From the NCBI RefSeq assembly GCF_000685805.1, contig NZ_JMKP01000005.1:62001-126000 (forward strand): DNA of 64,000 bases, written 5' to 3'. Under the pieces are notes generated by a model that was given only the letters and a program-made list of their open reading frames with translations, ran no database searches and was not told the DNA's origin. This DNA comes from Psychrobacter phenylpyruvicus DSM 7000 = NBRC 102152 (GTDB lineage Bacteria; Pseudomonadota; Gammaproteobacteria; Pseudomonadales; Moraxellaceae). The translations under genes were made by a program, and so were the position numbers. This document shows positions 1-11,000 of the stretch, one piece after another. Position 1 is the first letter of the stretch. Every line of letters begins with the position of its first letter.

Positions 1-371
1 GTATTTTAAAGTATTTAGAAGAAGTGCCTGCTGAACAATCTATGTGGCAAGGCGACTGCTTTGTTTTTGACAATCGTGTGGCTGTAAATCATAGTCTTGA
101 AAAAAGTGATTATGACCAATGCTATGCTTGTCGTATGCCAATTACCGAAGAAGACAAACAGCATCCTGCCTATGTGAAAGGCGAATCTTGCCCTCACTGT
201 ATCGATAAAGCCACTGAAGAGCAGCGGGCTAGATTTCGTGAGCGTCAACGTCAAATCCAGTTGGCCAAAGAGCGTGGTGAAGCTCATATCGGCGTTGAGG
301 TGAATGAGGTTATTGAAGCTCGCAAACAGCAGAAACTACAAGCGAAACTAGAGCAGCAGCAACAAGACTAG
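1..371 (+). CDS. trhO: tRNA uridine(34) hydroxylase TrhO, C-terminal part (5' truncated by window edge)
   Basis: The open frame enters from the left edge (codons start at position 3) and ends with TAG at 369-371, leaving about 122 residues. The segment [11 protein letters not shown] followed by [12 protein letters not shown] is the signature just after the rhodanese domain in the YceA/TrhO family, which makes 5-hydroxyuridine at tRNA position 34 in an oxygen-dependent reaction. Two cysteine pairs (CYAC and CPHC) belong to the C-terminal domain. The tail is rich in Arg, Glu and Gln and is probably helical. The catalytic rhodanese cysteine lies upstream, outside the window. The gene converges on topA and they share a terminator. 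Confidence 0.88.
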   Translation, partial: ILKYLEEVPAEQSMWQGDCFVFDNRVAVNHSLEKSDYDQCYACRMPITEEDKQHPAYVKGESCPHCIDKATEEQRARFRERQRQIQLAKERGEAHIGVEVNEVIEARKQQKLQAKLEQQQQD

Positions 372-402
372 TCTCCTTTAAGCGAGTCAATACTGTTATA
401 GC

Positions 403-437
403 AAAAGGCCCAACACTTGAAGTGCTGGGCCTTTTAT
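403..437. terminator. Bidirectional intrinsic terminator between trhO and topA
   Basis: A 16-bp stem (403-418 with 420-435, one A-C mismatch as read on the plus strand) has A-runs on the left and T-runs on the right, so it can end both trhO on the plus strand and topA on the minus strand. Confidence 0.85.
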
Positions 438-492
438 TTTAATACGCTTTTAGCCTTTATTTAACTTAGCTAAGTAGCAAGTGGTTTAAGCC

Positions 493-3147
493 TTACTCCT
501 CAACCCACTCGCCATTACGCCAGTAAACACCCCAACGGGTCGCCTTGCCAGTCTTCAAGTTTTCTGAGCCAATATATTGCTCTTTTTGCTTACGTGACCA
601 ACGTAGAATGGTTGGGTTGCCCTCTGGATCTTCATCTGGACCCTTAAATAAGTACTGGAACTTATCCTCCATTTGATCCTGAATAGAGCGTAATTCAGCT
701 AATTTAGGCGGTCTAGTCTCCCGTACTTTAGGGAACTTAGAAGCTGCTAAGAACAAGCCCGCTGCTCCCTCACGTAAGATGAAATGGTCATCATGCTTGG
801 TCGACTTCAACTGTGGCATGTCAATTGGGTCCATACGTGGTGGCGCAGGCTCACCATTTTTTAGTACTTTACGCGTGTTGTCACATTTATTACAGGCAAA
901 GTAAGGACCAAAACGACCTGTTTTTAGCTCCATTTGACCATCACATTTATTACAGTTGATGGTCGGTGCATCAGAGCCTGGCACTTCAAATTTACCTTCT
1001 TCCAGCAAATAGCCATCACAGTCTGGGTTGTTACCACAAATATGCAGCTTTAAACCCCCATCAACGATATAGCCATCCATTGCTGTACTACATTTAGGAC
1101 AGCGCTTCTTCTCCATCAGCTCTTTAACTTCAGCAGCATCATCAATTTCACTGTCATCTAAGTTAGCAAAAGCTTCTACGGGCATTAAGTTCTTGGTGCC
1201 TTTACAACGCTCTTTTGGAGGTAAATTATAACCAGTACAGCCTAAAAATACCCCAGTGGAGCCATTACGCAGCTGCATCGGTCGGCCACACAAGTCACAA
1301 TGCACATCTGGGACGTCGGTTGGATCATTAGGGCGCATGCCGTCTTTTTCTTTGGCGTGCTCAAGTTTGGTTTTGAAATCACCATAGAAGTCATCAAGAA
1401 CCGCTTTCCAGTCTTGTTCGCCTTGAGCCACGTGGTCTAGCTCATCCTCAAGACCCGCTGTGAAAGTGTAGTCCATCAATTCGGGGAAACTTTCGGTCAG
1501 ACGATCGGTAACGATGTCACCCATTTTTTCGGCGTACAAACGTTTGTTCTCTAATCTGACATAACCTCTATCTTGAATGGTCGAGATAATAGAAGCATAA
1601 GTAGAAGGACGACCAATACCTTTTTTCTCAAGCTCTTTTACCAAGCTTGCCTCGGTATAACGTGCTGGTGGTTTAGTGAAATGTTGGCTGGGATCCAGCT
1701 TAACCAAATTCAGTTCATCGCCCTGTTTGACATCAGGCAGTAAGGTATCGTCTGTTTTTGCTGGTGGCATAACTTTGGTATAACCATCAAAGGTCATGGT
1801 GCGACCACGAGCTTTTAGCTCCACGTTACCCGCTTCAACCAGCAAGTTAACCGATTTATATTTAGCTGGTAACATCTGACAGGCCACAAATTGACGCCAG
1901 ATTAACTCATAAAGACGAATGGCATCACGCTCAACCCCTTTCAGTTGAGTCGATTTTAGATTGGCATTGGTCGGACGGATAGCTTCGTGAGCCTCTTGGG
2001 CATTTTGTTTGCTACCATAGAAGTTTGGCTTCTCTGGCAAGTATTTTTTGCCATAGCTGTCTTCAATAAAGCTTCGAACTCCAGCCAAGGCATCAGCCGA
2101 TAAGAAGGTAGAGTCGGTACGCATATAAGTAATATGACCGGCTTCATACAGACGCTGCGCCAACATCATGGTTTTCTTCACTGGGAAGCCCAAGCGAGTA
2201 CTGGCTGCTTGCTGTAAGGTCGATGTGATAAAAGGAGCACCTGGCTTAGACTGAGTTGGCTTTTCTTCACGCTCTTTAACCACGTATTTGGCGGGTTTAA
2301 GAACGTCAAGTACCGCGTCAGTTTGCTGTTTGTTCTCAAGCTTAAGCGTCTTGCCATTTTGCTTGACCGCTTCTAGACGAATTGGCGTGTCTTCGGCTAC
2401 ATTCGCATTGTCATTACCTTTCATGGTGGTGTCGGCATGGATTTGCCAATATTCTTCTGGAATAAAGGCACGAATCTCACGCTCACGCTCAACCACAAGT
2501 CGAGTCGCTACTGACTGTACTCGTCCTGCAGATAGACCACGAGCAATCTTTTGCCACAATAAAGGAGATACCATAAAGCCCACAACACGGTCTAAAAAGC
2601 GGCGAGCTTGCTGAGCATTGACTCGGTCAATATCAAGCTTGCCTGGTTCTTTAAACGCGTTTTGAATGGCAGATTTGGTAATCTCGTTAAACACCACTCT
2701 TTGGTATTTGCTGTCATCACCGCCAATCACTTCACGTAAATGCCAAGCAATGGCTTCCCCTTCTCTATCCAAATCCGTTGCCAGATAAATCTTATCGGCA
2801 TCTTTGGCCAGAGCTTTTAATTCTTTAATAACCTTGGTCTTGCTAGGCAGTACTTCATATACCGCTTTCCAGCCATGCTCTGGGTCAATACCCATTCTGC
2901 GTACCAAGGCTTGTTGTGCTTTCTCTTCTTTGCTTAACCCCTCATCAGCTTTGGTGGCTTTTTTCTTGGCACCGCTGCTGGTTGGCAAATCACGCACATG
3001 ACCAATACTTGAGCGGACAATAAAGTCATCACCCAAGTATTTATTAATGGTTTTCGCTTTTGCAGGAGACTCCACAATAACCAGTGATTTGCCTTTAGCA
3101 CTGGCTGAAGAGGTCGCTGCTGTTTTTTTACCGGTGGTTTTAGCCAT
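493..3147 (-). CDS. topA: DNA topoisomerase I
   Basis: Type IA topoisomerase that relaxes negative supercoils by a transient 5'-phosphotyrosine break. The Toprim domain opens with [12 protein letters not shown] near residue 25 and carries the metal-binding DLDREGE near residue 125. The active-site tyrosine lies in [10 protein letters not shown] at about residue 341. The C-terminal third has cysteine-pair zinc ribbons near residues 619, 682 and 731, followed by a basic tail, as in long gamma-proteobacterial enzymes. The frame can be opened three codons earlier at a GTG (3156), but that codon sits only 2 nt from AGGA, whereas the ATG at 3147 has AGGA about 11 nt upstream. I take the ATG, giving 884 residues. 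Confidence 0.97.
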   Translation of the reverse strand: MAKTTGKKTAATSSASAKGKSLVIVESPAKAKTINKYLGDDFIVRSSIGHVRDLPTSSGAKKKATKADEGLSKEEKAQQALVRRMGIDPEHGWKAVYEVLPSKTKVIKELKALAKDADKIYLATDLDREGEAIAWHLREVIGGDDSKYQRVVFNEITKSAIQNAFKEPGKLDIDRVNAQQARRFLDRVVGFMVSPLLWQKIARGLSAGRVQSVATRLVVEREREIRAFIPEEYWQIHADTTMKGNDNANVAEDTPIRLEAVKQNGKTLKLENKQQTDAVLDVLKPAKYVVKEREEKPTQSKPGAPFITSTLQQAASTRLGFPVKKTMMLAQRLYEAGHITYMRTDSTFLSADALAGVRSFIEDSYGKKYLPEKPNFYGSKQNAQEAHEAIRPTNANLKSTQLKGVERDAIRLYELIWRQFVACQMLPAKYKSVNLLVEAGNVELKARGRTMTFDGYTKVMPPAKTDDTLLPDVKQGDELNLVKLDPSQHFTKPPARYTEASLVKELEKKGIGRPSTYASIISTIQDRGYVRLENKRLYAEKMGDIVTDRLTESFPELMDYTFTAGLEDELDHVAQGEQDWKAVLDDFYGDFKTKLEHAKEKDGMRPNDPTDVPDVHCDLCGRPMQLRNGSTGVFLGCTGYNLPPKERCKGTKNLMPVEAFANLDDSEIDDAAEVKELMEKKRCPKCSTAMDGYIVDGGLKLHICGNNPDCDGYLLEEGKFEVPGSDAPTINCNKCDGQMELKTGRFGPYFACNKCDNTRKVLKNGEPAPPRMDPIDMPQLKSTKHDDHFILREGAAGLFLAASKFPKVRETRPPKLAELRSIQDQMEDKFQYLFKGPDEDPEGNPTILRWSRKQKEQYIGSENLKTGKATRWGVYWRNGEWVEE

Positions 3148-3354
3148 TGATATCACAATCCTAATTAATCTTTTTTATAAATTATATTTGTTATGTATGC
3201 GTTTATAAGCAGGGTAGCTACTAGTTAAATCTAGTTAAATTATGCTGAGTGCCAAAAGTTGCCTTGACGTTACACTGCTAACAGTTGCGCTGTCAACCAA
3301 GTTTTTCAAGAGCAGTGGCCTACTATGGTACAAATTTTGACAATTTTCAGCCTT

Positions 3355-3936
3355 TTAAGCCCCTTTATTAGCTAGCTTTTGGGCCCAAGCCTGCATGGTC
3401 GACTTTAGGGCAGATAATTCAGGTTCTATTTGCTGCACCTTAAAGTTTGGGTTGGTGGCAGGCTGTACGTAACTGCTGTCATGCCAAAACACTACCAAAC
3501 TATTGGCTTTTAGATAGACCCCCTTAACCAAGGGCGCTATGCTGGGAGGTAGGCTTAGGGGTTCTCCCTCCAAGCGCTGAGCTAGCATTTGCTTAGAGGT
3601 CGAATGAGATCCTTCTAAAGAGGATGATTGAGGGTTTAAATCTGAGCCTTGAGCTTGAAAGTTCTCAAGTTTCAACATCCCATCAACAACTTGATAATGG
3701 GTTTCAGGAAATTTCATATCATCCATGATAAGAGAATACTGTCCGATCATCCCTTTACCAAACTCATTGTTGCGGCCGCGAATCCAATCGGGACAAGCAA
3801 CCACCTTTGGATTTAGCTCCAACCTTCTGGCAATCATACGTAGCTTATCTAAGCGTATATCAACAGCACTGGGCTTAAGCGCCATGATTGTGCCCAATGC
3901 AAACATAGCAATAGCAATGGCTATCCAGGTACCCAT
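3355..3936 (-). CDS. Hypothetical membrane-anchored protein downstream of a ParA-like ATPase
   Basis: 193 residues that I do not recognise as a named family. An N-terminal hydrophobic segment (about residues 3-20) looks like an uncleaved anchor or signal, followed by a soluble region. A Ser/Gln-rich stretch near residues 100-115 may be a linker, and the C-terminal half ends in a probable helix. GGGGA five bases before the ATG supports the start. It lies 90 bp downstream of the ParA-like gene on the same strand with no terminator between, so co-transcription is likely. No catalytic motif is visible. It is probably a lineage-restricted Moraxellaceae protein, which is inference only. Confidence 0.7.
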   Translation of the reverse strand: MGTWIAIAIAMFALGTIMALKPSAVDIRLDKLRMIARRLELNPKVVACPDWIRGRNNEFGKGMIGQYSLIMDDMKFPETHYQVVDGMLKLENFQAQGSDLNPQSSSLEGSHSTSKQMLAQRLEGEPLSLPPSIAPLVKGVYLKANSLVVFWHDSSYVQPATNPNFKVQQIEPELSALKSTMQAWAQKLANKGA

Positions 3937-4026
3937 AATTTCCCCGTAATTTTGACTCGCTGTCAGCTATAACAGCAACTGACAGGTGTAGTATAAATAG
4001 GGCGCTAGTTTAGTAGGTTTTTGTGG

Positions 4027-4806
4027 TTATTCATACCATGTTGAGCCATCATCTACTTTTTTTAATGTATTTTCCTGATCATTACTGCTGTTTGCCAACT
4101 TTTCTAAAGTAGCAGGTATCGTACTGTCTGCCAATACCTCTTGGTACTTACTGGCCACTTTTGGCATCAAAGCGTCCATCACTGGCTGCCACTGGGCTTG
4201 CACATCACGATAACGCTTTTGATTAAAATCAAAGATGCTCAGACCCTGTTCTGCCAACTGTGGATATAAACTTCTTTCACTCAGCCATGCTAAGGGAGGT
4301 TGTCCTATTTCAGTAAAAAACCCCTGTAAAGTTTGGTTGGTGCTACTCTGGGGGCGAATACGGTTGGCTAGTAAATGGATATCAACCTTGCCTTTACGTA
4401 TACGCTTGATGTCTTGAATGGACTTTAAAAACTGCTTAGTGCTGTCCGCATCGAAGATAGAAGGTAGGACTGGAATTAAGATGGCCTTCGCTTCACTAAT
4501 TAAAGACTCAGCGCGATCAGCGGTTAATGAGCCTGGTGCGTCAATAATTAACCAATCTTTCTTACCCAAGTTCTTGGCCGCTTTTTTTGGAAGCTCACCA
4601 ATATCTTCTTCATCCCGCCAATCCACAGCATAAATCTTCGCGGCGGTGTTTGGACGCTGTTTTAACCAGCGCAAGCTAGATTTTTGCGGATCTGCATCTG
4701 CTAACGCCACACTCTGTCCTTGATTGGCTAAGGCAGCGGCTAAAGTAATTGCCACTGAGGTTTTGCCACACCCTCCTTTTTGATTTGCCACTAATACTGT
4801 TTTCAT
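4027..4806 (-). CDS. ParA/MinD-family ATPase (orphan, no ParB partner)
   Basis: Deviant Walker A P-loop NQKGGCGKTS at residues 8-17, with the lysine at residue 10 typical of the family, an ADADPQKSS switch near residue 40, and Walker B-like WLIIDAPG near residue 90. Such ATPases position DNA or protein cargo by dimerising on ATP. No parB, parS or chromosomal parAB context is nearby, so this is not the main chromosome-partition ParA; the cargo is unknown. Start: the frame extends four codons to an ATG at 4818, but the family begins M-K-T-V, so I choose 4806; the Shine-Dalgarno evidence is weak for both. The C-terminal 40 residues (polar, ending in WYE) are not conserved ParA fold. The partner may be the membrane-anchored protein immediately downstream. 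Confidence 0.85.
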   Translation of the reverse strand: MKTVLVANQKGGCGKTSVAITLAAALANQGQSVALADADPQKSSLRWLKQRPNTAAKIYAVDWRDEEDIGELPKKAAKNLGKKDWLIIDAPGSLTADRAESLISEAKAILIPVLPSIFDADSTKQFLKSIQDIKRIRKGKVDIHLLANRIRPQSSTNQTLQGFFTEIGQPPLAWLSERSLYPQLAEQGLSIFDFNQKRYRDVQAQWQPVMDALMPKVASKYQEVLADSTIPATLEKLANSSNDQENTLKKVDDGSTWYE

Positions 4807-5054
4807 AGTTATGCCCATTATTGGTATTTAAAAACCAGGTTTTCCTTCTTATACTACTTATATATACGTGATTTAACGTAAATTCAATATTTAACTATTA
4901 ACTTTGTTGCGTAAATGAGTCACCATACATAATAACAGAAGAAAAGTATTCTATAAGCACTGAACCTAATTCTGTTGTTAATTAATCTTGATTAAAGGAG
5001 ATCTCAGGGGTTATCCCTTCTCCACTTTGGCATTCATCCTCAGGAGCAATCATT

Positions 5055-5546
5055 ATGACTTTAATGCGTATGACTTTAGCCGGTAGTCTATTAAGCACTG
5101 CCCTCGCTCTGCTGTCCGGATGCGCCACCACTCAAGCCTTATCTCCTAAACAGTGTCAAGCTGGTAATTGGACCGAGATTGGCTATGCCGATGGTATAGT
5201 AGGCCGTTCGGGGGCCTATTTTGCAAAGCACGTAGAGAGCTGCACTCCGGTACCAGGCAGCACTCCTAATCGCGTGTTATGGGAACAGGGACGACAACAA
5301 GGCCTGAAGCAATTCTGTACCGAATTAAATGCCTATAAGCTGGGCCGTGAAGGTTACGCTTGGCAACCAGTATGTCCATTAGACGACATTGAGAAACTAG
5401 AAGAGGCTTACAATCAAGGTCGTTATTATTATCTGCGTCAACGTGATATGGAATATCTAAGCACCCCCTATCCTTGGGGATATGGCCGTTATGGTTACGG
5501 TCCTTATGGCTGGCACAGTCCCTTATGGCGTCCTCCAGTTTGGTAG
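5055..5546 (+). CDS. DUF2799-family lipoprotein
   Basis: 163 residues with a lipoprotein signal peptide and lipobox LLSGC (Cys23), so probably anchored to the outer membrane. The core NWTEIGYADGIVGRS, the WEQGRQQGL block and the conserved cysteines mark DUF2799, a family of unknown function. The tail (about residues 137-163) is a Gly/Tyr/Pro/Trp-rich low-complexity segment absent from the paralogue at 33278-33850. AGGAG at 5042-5046 supports ATG 5055. The gene is divergent from the ParA pair and convergent with the exporter gene. Confidence 0.85.
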   Translation: MTLMRMTLAGSLLSTALALLSGCATTQALSPKQCQAGNWTEIGYADGIVGRSGAYFAKHVESCTPVPGSTPNRVLWEQGRQQGLKQFCTELNAYKLGREGYAWQPVCPLDDIEKLEEAYNQGRYYYLRQRDMEYLSTPYPWGYGRYGYGPYGWHSPLWRPPVW

Positions 5547-5563
5547 TACTGAAGATTAAAACT

Positions 5564-5600
5564 AAAAAGACCTTTCCGCTAATGCCAAAAGGTCTTTTTT
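5564..5600. terminator. Bidirectional intrinsic terminator
   Basis: 12-bp stem AAAAAGACCTTT/AAAGGTCTTTTT around a 12-nt loop, with A- and T-runs on both sides, between the convergent DUF2799 and MFS genes. Confidence 0.85.
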
Positions 5601-5640
5601 AATGCAAAAATTTGTCTGTTTAGAGGGCTTTACCTCGGTA

Positions 5641-6873
5641 TCAACTTGCGCTATCCAAATTGAGGCTGCTGTCAATTCGGTAGACTAAAAACGTGCCCAA
5701 CCACATTAATATGGTCATGGTTGCACCGAGTTTAAATACTGGATTAACTGGGAATAGATTAAGTAAAACGCCACCAAAAATGCCAACACAAAACATCAAT
5801 GACCCTTGCAAGGCACTAGCCATACCAGCACGATGCTTCTGAAACGCTAAGGCAATCGCCGTAGCATTAGGCTGGGTCAACCCTAAGCCTGAAATACAAA
5901 AGAAAATAGAGGTCAGCACCAAGGGCAACCAAGCTTCTGAGCCATAAACAATGCCTAAAAATAACAAACAAGTAGCGGCTATCGTCTGTAGTGTGGCCCC
6001 AAAGCGCAGCAGTGAAATGAGGCGAAAACGATTGGTTAAAAACTGATTCACCTGAGTTAGCACAATAAATCCAGCTGCATTCATGCCAAATATAAAGCTA
6101 AATTGACTTTCTGTCAGACCATAACCATCCATCAATAACTCTGGAGCAGCACTGATATAGACAAACATTGAGCCCATTAATAACCCTGCGCCTACAGCAG
6201 GATAGCCAAAAGAAGGGTCTTTTAATAAATCCACATATTGACTAAATATGGTCTTTAAAGGACGAACGCTGCGGTTTTCTTCGGTCAAGGTTTCTTTAAA
6301 AAAGAACTTAGTCAGCAGCAGGTTTAATACGCCAAAAGCTGCCAAAAACCAAAAAATCGCATGCCAATCAAAAAACCTCAAAAAAGCAGCGCCTAATGAC
6401 GGGGCTAAGATAGGTGCCAAACCCATGACCAGTACCATAATTGAGAAGGCTTTTGCCATTTGACGTGGTGGCATGGTGTCTCGAATGGCCGCTCGGGTAA
6501 CCACTGCACCGACACAAGCCCCTAAAGCTTGCAGGGTACGGGCAGCAAATAACACATATTCACTGTCTGTGGTGGCACATATTATCGAGGCAATGACATA
6601 TAACGTCATACCAAAGTAAAGGGGTTTTACTCGGCCGACACGGTCACTTAAGGGTCCGTAAATAAGCTGACCAAAAACCAAACCTATAAAATAAGCCGGC
6701 ACTGAGTTGGAAATCCGAGCGGTACTCACCCCAAAGTCTTTAGCCATCGTTGGCAAGGCCGGTAGATACATATCTATCGACAACGGACCAATAGCCACAA
6801 TGAGCCCAAGCATCATAATCCAGGCTACAGGCATGGGCTGTTTATCAGCAGGAGTCGTTTGTTTTTTTGACAT
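5641..6873 (-). CDS. MFS exporter, Bcr/CflA drug-resistance type
   Basis: About 410 residues with 12 predicted membrane helices. The first helix carries GPLSIDMYLPALP, a hallmark of the Bcr/CflA (DHA1) subgroup, and loop 2-3 has the MFS motif A version GPLSDRVGRVKP. Members export drugs such as bicyclomycin or amino acids by proton antiport; the substrate here cannot be read from sequence. The frame can be opened at a TTG (6933), but the extra 20 residues are atypical and the ATG at 6873 puts a short charged leader before helix 1. No strong Shine-Dalgarno is seen at either. Confidence 0.9.
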   Translation of the reverse strand: MSKKQTTPADKQPMPVAWIMMLGLIVAIGPLSIDMYLPALPTMAKDFGVSTARISNSVPAYFIGLVFGQLIYGPLSDRVGRVKPLYFGMTLYVIASIICATTDSEYVLFAARTLQALGACVGAVVTRAAIRDTMPPRQMAKAFSIMVLVMGLAPILAPSLGAAFLRFFDWHAIFWFLAAFGVLNLLLTKFFFKETLTEENRSVRPLKTIFSQYVDLLKDPSFGYPAVGAGLLMGSMFVYISAAPELLMDGYGLTESQFSFIFGMNAAGFIVLTQVNQFLTNRFRLISLLRFGATLQTIAATCLLFLGIVYGSEAWLPLVLTSIFFCISGLGLTQPNATAIALAFQKHRAGMASALQGSLMFCVGIFGGVLLNLFPVNPVFKLGATMTILMWLGTFLVYRIDSSLNLDSAS

Positions 6874-7132
6874 AAAATATATATAAAGACCCAATAAAAT
6901 TAAAAGCCAGTCTCCCCGAAAAGAAACTGGCAAAACTGGCTGTTTTAAATTAGGTTAGGTTAACTAACCATCGTCATTCATTAAAAAAATAGAGGAGCTA
7001 ATAAGCTAAGCCTACCCTAATATCGCCGTTAGTCAATCAAAATTACGCAAGCTTACTTAACCATAAAACAACATGACTAATCCTGGTTTTTTAGTAGCTA
7101 CTTAAAACAAAAAAAGCCACCTTCCAGACCAA

Positions 7133-7948
7133 TTAACTAAACTGACGCTTTAAAAACTGCACCCCACTGTCCTTGGCTTTTTTTATTGCCAGCTTACGGT
7201 TTTTACCACCGCCCATAAGCTTAAGCTGCCACATTTTTTCTTGATACAAGGCACAAAAGCTTTGCTTAGTCATATGGTTTATGACCCGTTTACTGGCCAA
7301 TACCGCATCTGGCGAGCGACTAGCAATCTCCTCTGCTAAGGCTTGGGCTTTCTGATAAGGATTGTCATCCACATGGCTCACTAAATGTAACTGTTCAGCT
7401 TCTTCGGCTGAGATTAAACGGGCGGTCATGGTCAGCTCTTTTAGGGTATCTACTGGCAAAACGTGCAAAGCAGATTGGGTTAATCCCATGTCGGGTACTA
7501 AACCCCATTTTGCCTCCATAATGGCAAACTGGCAGTCCGGGCTCGTAATACGAAAATCACAAGCTAACGCCAATTGCATGCCAGCCCCAATACAGTAACC
7601 ATGAGTGGTGATAATGACCGGCATCGGGACTTCACGCCATATCAAACAAACTCTTTGAAAGATGCTTTGGGTGGGTTTTAGCAGCTCATACAATCCCATA
7701 AGGGCATTTTTAGGGTTATTCAAATCGCCCAAGTCGATGCCCGCACAAAAAGTATCACCCTCTCCATTAATAATAACCGCACGAATAGCTCGGTCTTTTT
7801 TTAGAGCCTTGGCAACATTGATTAGCTCTGCCATCATTTGAAAACTCATCGCATTTTTTTTGTCAGGACGATTTAGGGTTACAGTCAAAATATCATTGGC
7901 CTCACTTAAGGTGACGGTCTGGTAGGTCTTGGTTAGTAGGGATGACAT
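7133..7948 (-). CDS. Crotonase-family protein (enoyl-CoA hydratase/isomerase)
   Basis: 271 residues with the crotonase fold: oxyanion-hole segments CAGIDL near residue 68 and GAGMQLA near residue 122. Of the two acidic residues used by enoyl-CoA hydratases, the first is Gln here (GAGMQLA) while the second is Glu in AIMEAKWG, followed by Asp in LVPDMG. That Glu/Asp pair resembles dienoyl-CoA isomerases more than classical hydratases, so an isomerase or another crotonase activity is more likely than plain hydration. The C-terminal QFLKRQFS end is typical of the size class. It is a single gene with no other beta-oxidation genes nearby, so its pathway is not indicated. GAGAGAAG precedes the ATG. 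Confidence 0.88.
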   Translation of the reverse strand: MSSLLTKTYQTVTLSEANDILTVTLNRPDKKNAMSFQMMAELINVAKALKKDRAIRAVIINGEGDTFCAGIDLGDLNNPKNALMGLYELLKPTQSIFQRVCLIWREVPMPVIITTHGYCIGAGMQLALACDFRITSPDCQFAIMEAKWGLVPDMGLTQSALHVLPVDTLKELTMTARLISAEEAEQLHLVSHVDDNPYQKAQALAEEIASRSPDAVLASKRVINHMTKQSFCALYQEKMWQLKLMGGGKNRKLAIKKAKDSGVQFLKRQFS

Positions 7949-8003
7949 AGCTTCTCTCTTTTTATTTAATTGTCCAGGTTAGTTCCATTAACTAGTGATA
8001 AAC

Positions 8004-11000
8004 TTAGATCATTTTCCAGGTCATATCATTTTCACTCAAAGTTTTCTCTTCGCTGTCTTGCATTTGTTTGGTTATATAAGCATCTAAATCTAATGCTTGC
8101 AACACTTTTAAGCTAGAAACCAGCGCCGTATAGTACTCCTCCAACATAGCAAACTGTGCAGGCGTAGTGTGCTGCACGTTTAACAAGCACTTGTCCTCTA
8201 GGTCTTGGCTGGCTTGACGGATTTGGGGCACACCAGAGTAGCGACTTGCTCCTAATATTCTATGCGCAATTTGTGCCAACTGCTCTCTGTCTCTATTGTC
8301 CCAAGCCTTTTGCAAATCTAGTAACTCATCTTTTACAGAATCCTGCATCATCAGTAGCAGCTGTTTGGCCAAGTCTGCTTTGTTCGCCGACCGCATTAAA
8401 GCATCTCGCCAATCCACTACCGGCATCTCGCCACTATCTGTAGTAGAAGCTGTCTCACTACCTTGCTTTTGCTTTAATGCAATGTCATTAGATCGCGCCG
8501 ATTTACTTTGTTTTAAAGCACTTGAGACCGCCTCTCCCCCTCGTCCTAGCCAGCGCTGTAGAATTTGTAACAATTGCGGACGACTGATGGGTTTGCCGAC
8601 ATAATCATCGATGCCCGCTGCTATAAGCTTATCTTTGCCATCCGCCAAGCCATGCGCTGTCAACGCAATAATGGGTAAGCGCTTGGTGTAGTTTAAATGC
8701 TCTTTTTGCGCCTCTTCTTCTAATTGACGTATCTTTTTCGCAGCTTCATCCCCAGACATTCTAGGCATTTGAACATCCATAAACACCAAATCAATTTTAG
8801 TGTTTTTGCTGTCTTTTGCTGAGCTTGAACCAGCAGCGCCCTCTATTCTGGATTGCTCTGAATAGTCATATGTGTCATACATAATCTGCTTACCGATTAT
8901 GTCTACTGCATCATAGCCACTATTGGCCGTAATGACTTTAATACCCAGCTCACTGAGTAGGGCATCAAGCACCAACAAGTTTGGCAGATGATCGTCAACT
9001 GCCAACACCGTTATCCCTTGCCAAGTCGGCGGCGCAACCATAGTAGAGACATTAGTGGTCCGTGTATCTAGCATGCTATACAGTTGGCGCTTATCAAGGG
9101 GCTGATAAAGGCCCGTCGCCTTATAACGCTCCAGTAAGGTTGCATCTAAAGCCACTTGATAGCCATAAATGGCTAGTTTGCCTTGATAATGCAGGCGAAT
9201 TTGCTTTAGCAGAGCCGCCCTATCCTCTCTAGTCTCACTTTCACCTCCATCAATGACCACCCAATTCCAGCTATTACCGCCTTCTTTTAGCTTCTCTAAG
9301 GCACCTGCCAACGAACGGGCTATGGTTACATTCATATTCAGCGGTCGAGTCGCTGCCATAAACACTTGAATACTTGGGGCATGGTTTATCCATACCAACA
9401 TCTCAAAGGGCTTATCATCAATTGTCGATGATTGGGCAAAGGGACGCAGTACTGGCAGCCTTATTTGATCCTCATTATCAATGTCTTCATGAGTCGCCCC
9501 AAACTCGATATCATCAGGCAAGTCTACTTCTATATGAGCTGGAATTGTGAACCAAAAAGTAGCTCCTGTACGTACTGAACCTGTATTAGCAGTACTTTGC
9601 AAAGTAGTGTCTGCCAATAATCCCTGGCCATTTATATTGACCTTATCATTGTCATAAAAACCAATACTGCCGCCCATCAGTTTGGTCAACTGCTTAGAAA
9701 TAACCAGTCCTAAGCCGGTACCACCATACTGCCGGGTAATCGAAGGATCGCCCTGGCTGAAGCTTTTAAATAATTGACTCTTAGCGCTCTCAGATAACCC
9801 ATGACCTGTGTCTTGAATGGCAATATGAATCATGCTGCCACCGTTCAGATGGTTTTCACTTGAGACTTGTCCCGCACCAGCACTCTGAACGCTGTCTGAG
9901 TCCTTATCAATTACTGTTGCCTCTTCAATCTCATCGATACCGACTCGGACTACAACCTCCCCCACATCGGTAAATTTAATGGCATTGCCTACCAGATTGG
10001 TCAGTACTTGCTTCACTCGCAGTGCATCACCAATGATGGTGTTGGGCACATCGTTATAGTACATCACCGCCATACGCAGCCCTTTTTCAGCGGCTAACGG
10101 CGACAACATATCCATCACATCATAAATGGCTGAGTACAAACTAAATTCATGCTTATCCAGCACCAGCTTACCGGCTTCAATTTTTGAGAAGTCCAAAACG
10201 TCATTGACCAGGGCCAATAAGTGAGCGGAAGATTTGCGGATGGTTTGCACATATAAGTCTTGCTCGGCAGTTAACTCTCCATGCCGCGCTAGAAGGTTAA
10301 TAAAGCCATCAATACTATTTAAAGGGGTGCGTAATTCATGGCTAATGTTGGCTAAGAAAGCAGATTTTGCTTGGCTACTAGATATGGCCTGATCTCGAGC
10401 TTCTCGAATAAAGATATTTTGCATCTCCATTTCATCAAAAGCATCGCGCAGATCATCTTCAGTCTGGTCAGAATGGTCTTTTAACTCCTGAAAATCCCCA
10501 TATAGCCGTCTAAAGGTCTTTAATAAATCCTGCTGTAGTAAATTCAATTCACCGGTGGATTTAATATTCACTGGCAAATACATATTTTCAGGGGTAATCT
10601 GCTGTAAATACAACCGCAAATCATAAATAGGCGCAATCCAGCTCTTGGCATAAGTATTCAAGCTGAGAAGTAGCATAAGCAAGGTAAATAGACCGGTAAT
10701 ACCTAACCCCAACCAAACCTTTAGCTGAGCTATGGTTAACGGCTCATTGTCCATATCAACGAACAACCAGTATTTTGTGCCCTCATAGTTTCCCAATAGG
10801 TAGCCATAAGCCGTGCCAATATCAGTGGGAACACCTGACACAAACCCCTGTTGATCAACCGCAGTCTTATCAATCAATTTTTGTGGATTAATATTAATCC
10901 AAGGCTCAATGCTTTGATTTCCCGAAAAAGCCAAAACCTTACCACCCTCATCAATAATAGCCACCCGCTGGATATGCTGATTATTATTCATTGAAGATAA

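Noticed and set aside
2288-2614. Open frame of 108 codons on the plus strand
   Set aside because: Lies fully inside topA on the other strand; composition is that of an antisense shadow, with no Shine-Dalgarno or family match.
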